From contig CALKHY010000204.1 in the NCBI GenBank assembly GCA_937988795.1, positions 1-7,742 of the forward strand: a stretch of 7,742 nt of DNA. The letters run 5' to 3'. Each line of letters starts with the position of its first letter. Position 1 is the first letter of the stretch. Origin of the DNA: an uncultured Candidatus Saccharibacteria bacterium. Lineage in GTDB: Bacteria; Patescibacteriota; Saccharimonadia; Saccharimonadales; UBA4665. Below are positions 5,851 through 7,742 of this stretch, piece by piece. The position numbers and the translations under genes are program-made. The notes below the pieces were generated by a model. That model saw only the letters and a list, made by a program, of their open reading frames with translations, had not been told where the DNA came from and did no database searches.

Positions 5851-5902
5851 TGTGAGTGCTTCCTTCTCAACGAGGAGGGCTCCGGAAGGATTCCTACTCA
5901 CA
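5851..5902. ncRNA. Candidate three-way-junction RNA element
   Basis: A closing stem TGTGAGT/ACTCACA (5851-5857 with 5896-5902) surrounds a 7-bp stem CCTTCTC-AAC-GAGGAGG (5862-5868/5872-5878, one G·T). Inside it is also a small GGAA-GGA-TTCC hairpin (5884-5894). An alternative fold gives TCC-GGAA-GGA (5881-5890), a GNRA-type tetraloop. I cannot match it to a known RNA class and do not know the transcribed strand. It may be a leader or small RNA, or chance folding. Confidence 0.25.
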
Positions 5903-5921
5903 GGCTTGTTTTGGGAACATT

Positions 5922-5978
5922 AAGGATGCATACATACTCGGTCGCCTGAGAGCGGCAAAGAGCGTCCCTGCAATCCTT
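5922..5978. repeat. Bulged inverted repeat in the intergenic region
   Basis: AAGGATGCA (5922-5930) pairs with TGC-A-ATCCTT (5969-5978): nine pairs with one bulged A. The 38 enclosed bases contain a smaller CTCGG/CC-T-GAG stem (5937-5950 region). It lies 20 bases beyond the three-stem element, so both may belong to one structured transcript. Confidence 0.3.
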
Positions 5979-6127
5979 CGATACATACATGTGATCCGGC
6001 GGAGAGCATAGGTATGGAACGGTTACTTCCCTGCTTGCCCGATCACCTCTTATAAAATCCGTTCACTGGCGTTTATAAACGATCCAGTTTCTCTTTGTGG
6101 TGACTTGTTAATTTGGAGGAGCTTGAG

Positions 6128-6385
6128 ATGAAAAACCGCATTGTTATTGCGCGCGAAGTAAACGTACCTGAGTTGTTTTTCAAGAACGAAGGCCGGCTGG
6201 CGGTCTACCCTCGCCGCGTGGAACTGGACGGCCGCGAGTACACCTTTATGGACGGCCTGCGTTTGATTATCCGCAAAGGCCAGCAAATGATCCAGATCTT
6301 CGACATGACCGACGGCGTGCGCGACTACCGCCTGCAGTTCGACACTACCCGCCGCAGCTGGACGCTGGTCGATATGACGGTTTAG
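6128..6385 (+). CDS. 85-aa protein of unknown function
   Basis: The ATG at 6128 follows GGAGGAG (6115-6121) with six-base spacing; the in-frame TTG at 6113 lies within this site and is not the start. The protein starts MKNRIVIAREVNVPELFF and ends TLVDMTV. It alternates hydrophobic and charged residues as expected for a small beta-rich soluble domain, has no cysteine, and has no signal or membrane helix. I do not recognise the family. It is a single-gene + strand unit, divergent from the 5694 gene and followed by a strong terminator. Its TAG (6383-6385) overlaps the TAA of the converging HAD gene. Codon usage is GC-rich like the HAD gene, so it appears native. Confidence 0.8.
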   Translation: MKNRIVIAREVNVPELFFKNEGRLAVYPRRVELDGREYTFMDGLRLIIRKGQQMIQIFDMTDGVRDYRLQFDTTRRSWTLVDMTV

Positions 6386-7071
6386 ATAGCTGGTGCGCTG
6401 GCGGCAAGCCCTTCGTCCGAAGGGCTTTTTTGTTGCAGCTGGATTGCCGAATAGCTGTCGACGATTTGGTCGGCGCCGATCAGGCGCTCGCGGCCGACCG
6501 TGTTGGTAATGGCGGCGCAACGCATGCCGGCGGCACGGGCTGCGGCTACGCCGTTGGGCGCGTCTTCGATCACCAGGCATTCGGCCGGGTCGGCGCCGAG
6601 CTGCCTGGCCGCGTACAGGAAGATATCCGGGTTGGGCTTGCCGATAAAGCCGATGTCTTCGATGGAATAGACATGGCCGTCAAACATCTCTGTCAGGCGC
6701 AGCTTGGCGTCGATAGCGGCGAAGAAGTCGCGCTCCAGTGCGGTGGCGATAGCGCGCGGGTATTTGCTGGCTGTGGATTCGAAGAACTCCAAGAAGCCGG
6801 GCATAAAGCCCACGTCTTTCTGAAAGAACTCCCGGGCGAGCTCGCGCCGCTCCCTGCCAAGCTCTTCCGGGTCGCCGCCAAAGCCGTACTTTTGCTGAAG
6901 CATTTGTGCGCCGTCCACGAGGTTGCGACCCATCACGATCGACTTGACCTCTTCGATATCGTACGCAATGCCGCGCCGTCGCAGGAACTCGGTGTCGGCC
7001 TCTTCCCACACCGGTTCGCTGTTAATAATCACTCCCTCCAGGTCAAAAATTAACGTAGTTATTTCGCGCAT
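6382..7071 (-). CDS. HAD-family hydrolase (beta-phosphoglucomutase/phosphatase-like)
   Basis: 229 aa. Motif I is FDLEGVIINSEP (9-20) with nucleophile D10. Motif II is T110 in AIATAL. Motif III is K145 in GKPNPD. Motif IV is VIEDAPNG (167-174) with E169 and D170. The alpha-helical cap between residues 15 and about 90 fits subfamily I (phosphoglucomutase/phosphatase type). The general acid-base position of motif I, normally Asp, is Glu12. It likely dephosphorylates or isomerises a small sugar phosphate or nucleotide; the substrate is unknown. GGAG lies seven bases before the ATG, and the upstream Nudix gene's TGA is separated from this ATG by a single base, so translation is coupled. The last 15 or so residues (QKSPSDEGL and beyond) are encoded across the opposing terminator and may be an added tail. 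Confidence 0.9.
   Translation of the reverse strand: MREITTLIFDLEGVIINSEPVWEEADTEFLRRRGIAYDIEEVKSIVMGRNLVDGAQMLQQKYGFGGDPEELGRERRELAREFFQKDVGFMPGFLEFFESTASKYPRAIATALERDFFAAIDAKLRLTEMFDGHVYSIEDIGFIGKPNPDIFLYAARQLGADPAECLVIEDAPNGVAAARAAGMRCAAITNTVGRERLIGADQIVDSYSAIQLQQKSPSDEGLAASAPAI
6406..6431 (+). terminator. Intrinsic terminator of the 85-aa gene, inside the HAD gene
   Basis: AAGCCCTTCG (6406-6415) and CGAAGGGCTT (6418-6427) form a perfect stem (the innermost pairs probably open into the loop), followed by TTTTTT (6426-6431). It lies 21 bases after the TAG of the 85-aa gene. On the other strand it encodes residues 214-222 of the HAD protein. Confidence 0.88.
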
Positions 7072-7072
7072 G

Positions 7073-7742
7073 TCACAACTCCTTAAATGCCCAGGCTGTG
7101 CCAGGGGTAAATTTGTCGGGGTTGGTGCGCAGTTCGTGGGCCAGCTCGTCGCGGCTGAACCAGCGTACTTGCAGCACCTCGTCTTGTTTTATTTTAAATG
7201 CTTCCGCCGGTTTGTCCAGGGTGGCGATGAAGAACTGGGCGAAGAAGCGGTGTTTGCCGTTTTCCAGCATTTTTGGCCCGGGCGTTACCTGCAGGTTCTC
7301 GATGCCGATTTCTTCCCACGCTTCTTTCATGATGTTTTCGAGGTAGGTTTCGCCTTCTTCGACCGTTCCGGCTGCGGCGCCTTGCCAGCGGCCCGGGTCG
7401 TGGTCCTTGGTGTGGGCGCGTTGTGCGAGCAATATGTCACCATTGGTGTTTGTGATCCACAATGCCGATACACGATAGATGTCATCACTGGCAACTTCGT
7501 CGCGGAATTTGTGCATGATGATGTTGTCTTGTTCGTCTACGATTGGCACGCGTTCGAACTCCGGCTGAACAGCTTCGATAAGTTCTGCCCGCGCCTCGTC
7601 GGTAAAGTTGTGGTTGGCGTCTATGCGGATTTGTTTGATTTTGGGGCTGAGGCGGGAGAAGTCGAGGCTGCCGATGACTTCGTCTTGGTTGGCGTGGACG
7701 GCAACGACTTTGCTGGTGTCGGCGAGCGCGTTGTATAGCGTG
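7073..7742 (-). CDS. Alpha/beta-hydrolase-Nudix fusion (partial, N-terminus outside)
   Basis: The frame is open from the right edge to a TGA at 7073-7075, 222 codons in the window, with no ATG, GTG or TTG before a GTG at 7549. The first 64 residues resemble the end of an alpha/beta hydrolase: a strand KVVAVHANQDEVIG carrying a candidate catalytic Asp, then IRIDANHNFT with a candidate catalytic His. The next 158 residues are a Nudix domain of the isopentenyl-diphosphate-isomerase/YfcD-like group, with HDPGRWQGAAAG before the Nudix box (GTVEEGETYLENIMKEAWEE plus IGI; the usual Arg of REUxEE is Lys). Nudix domains hydrolyse or isomerise diphosphate-linked substrates. Translation could also restart at the GTG, which has GGAG nine bases upstream. 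The gene is coupled to the HAD gene (one-base gap), suggesting a joint metabolite clean-up role. Confidence 0.8.
   Translation of the reverse strand, partial: TLYNALADTSKVVAVHANQDEVIGSLDFSRLSPKIKQIRIDANHNFTDEARAELIEAVQPEFERVPIVDEQDNIIMHKFRDEVASDDIYRVSALWITNTNGDILLAQRAHTKDHDPGRWQGAAAGTVEEGETYLENIMKEAWEEIGIENLQVTPGPKMLENGKHRFFAQFFIATLDKPAEAFKIKQDEVLQVRWFSRDELAHELRTNPDKFTPGTAWAFKEL

Larger units (their letters stand above)
5710..6127. other. Divergent intergenic region with structured segments
   Basis: About 420 bases between divergent genes with no convincing gene. It contains the three-stem element (5851-5902), a bulged 9-bp stem (5922-5978), a repeated ATACATAC (5930-5937 and 5981-5988), and AT-rich boxes TATAAA (6051-6056) and GTTTATAAAC (6071-6080, a perfect 10-bp palindrome). 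Either AT-rich box could serve the + strand 85-aa gene, though neither has a clear -35. A 13-codon ORF at 6014-6055 has a GGCGGAG upstream but is too short to call. Confidence 0.5.

Noticed and set aside
5872..5895. SRP (4.5S) RNA-like segment TCC-GGAA-GGA
   Set aside because: The tetraloop and closing stem resemble SRP domain IV, but the conserved AGCA on the 3' side is missing (TTCC instead) and the flanking stem does not fit.
5695..5901. N-terminal extension of the PsbP-like protein to an ATG at 5901
   Set aside because: The extra 69 residues are Arg/Cys-rich and unlike a signal or linker. The ATG at 5694 gives the usual short head plus membrane helix and sits correctly behind a -10 box.
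6050..6580. 176-aa - strand ORF overlapping the 85-aa and HAD genes
   Set aside because: Very Arg-rich and lies across two well-supported genes and a terminator; a GC-rich shadow frame.
6923..7738. 271-aa + strand ORF opposite the HAD and Nudix genes
   Set aside because: Antisense to recognisable catalytic motifs on the - strand; Phe/Val/Asp-rich shadow composition.
1..7742. CRISPR arrays, tRNA or rRNA genes, insertion sequences
   Set aside because: Looked for regularly spaced repeats, cloverleaf T-arms, terminal inverted repeats with a transposase; none found.

Overview
The window most likely comes from a Patescibacteria/CPR genome, probably Saccharibacteria-like. This rests on overall style: small genes, proteins with a proline-rich or short cytoplasmic head followed by one membrane helix and an extracytoplasmic domain (3516-4937, 5059-5694), and use of standard stop codons. 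There is no rRNA or other phylogenetic marker, so the placement is an inference.

Left part (1-1752, + strand, AT-richer): the C-terminal end of an unidentified gene (3-212), about 520 bp without a clear gene but with many hairpins and inverted repeats (213-733), a well-initiated 58-aa ORF (734-910), and a 277-aa reverse transcriptase (919-1752) with divergent retron-type motifs. The segment upstream of the reverse transcriptase contains two mutually exclusive candidates for a retron msr-msd RNA. The better one has a 9-bp a1/a2 repeat (666-674 / 757-765) followed directly by the G-C of a TTAGC context, as in retron Ec86. This cassette is the most interesting part of the window and looks like an acquired defence-type element.

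Middle part (1812-5694, - strand, GC-richer): a two-gene unit of an SPFH/band-7 membrane protein and a short-chain dehydrogenase (3446 down to 1812), preceded by its own extended -10 promoter; a single-pass membrane protein with a PD40/beta-propeller-like exterior (4937-3516); and a smaller membrane-anchored protein with a PsbP/Mog1-like motif (5694-5059) that ends at a strong terminator. The last two genes lack Shine-Dalgarno sequences and have -10-like boxes exactly six bases before the ATG, so they may be leaderless.

Right part (5695-7742): a 430-bp divergent intergenic region with predicted RNA structure, an 85-aa protein of unknown function on the + strand (6128-6385) with a strong terminator, and a convergent - strand pair made of a partial alpha/beta-hydrolase-Nudix fusion (running off the right edge) and a HAD-family hydrolase. 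The HAD gene overlaps the stop codon of the 85-aa gene and carries that gene's terminator inside its own last codons.
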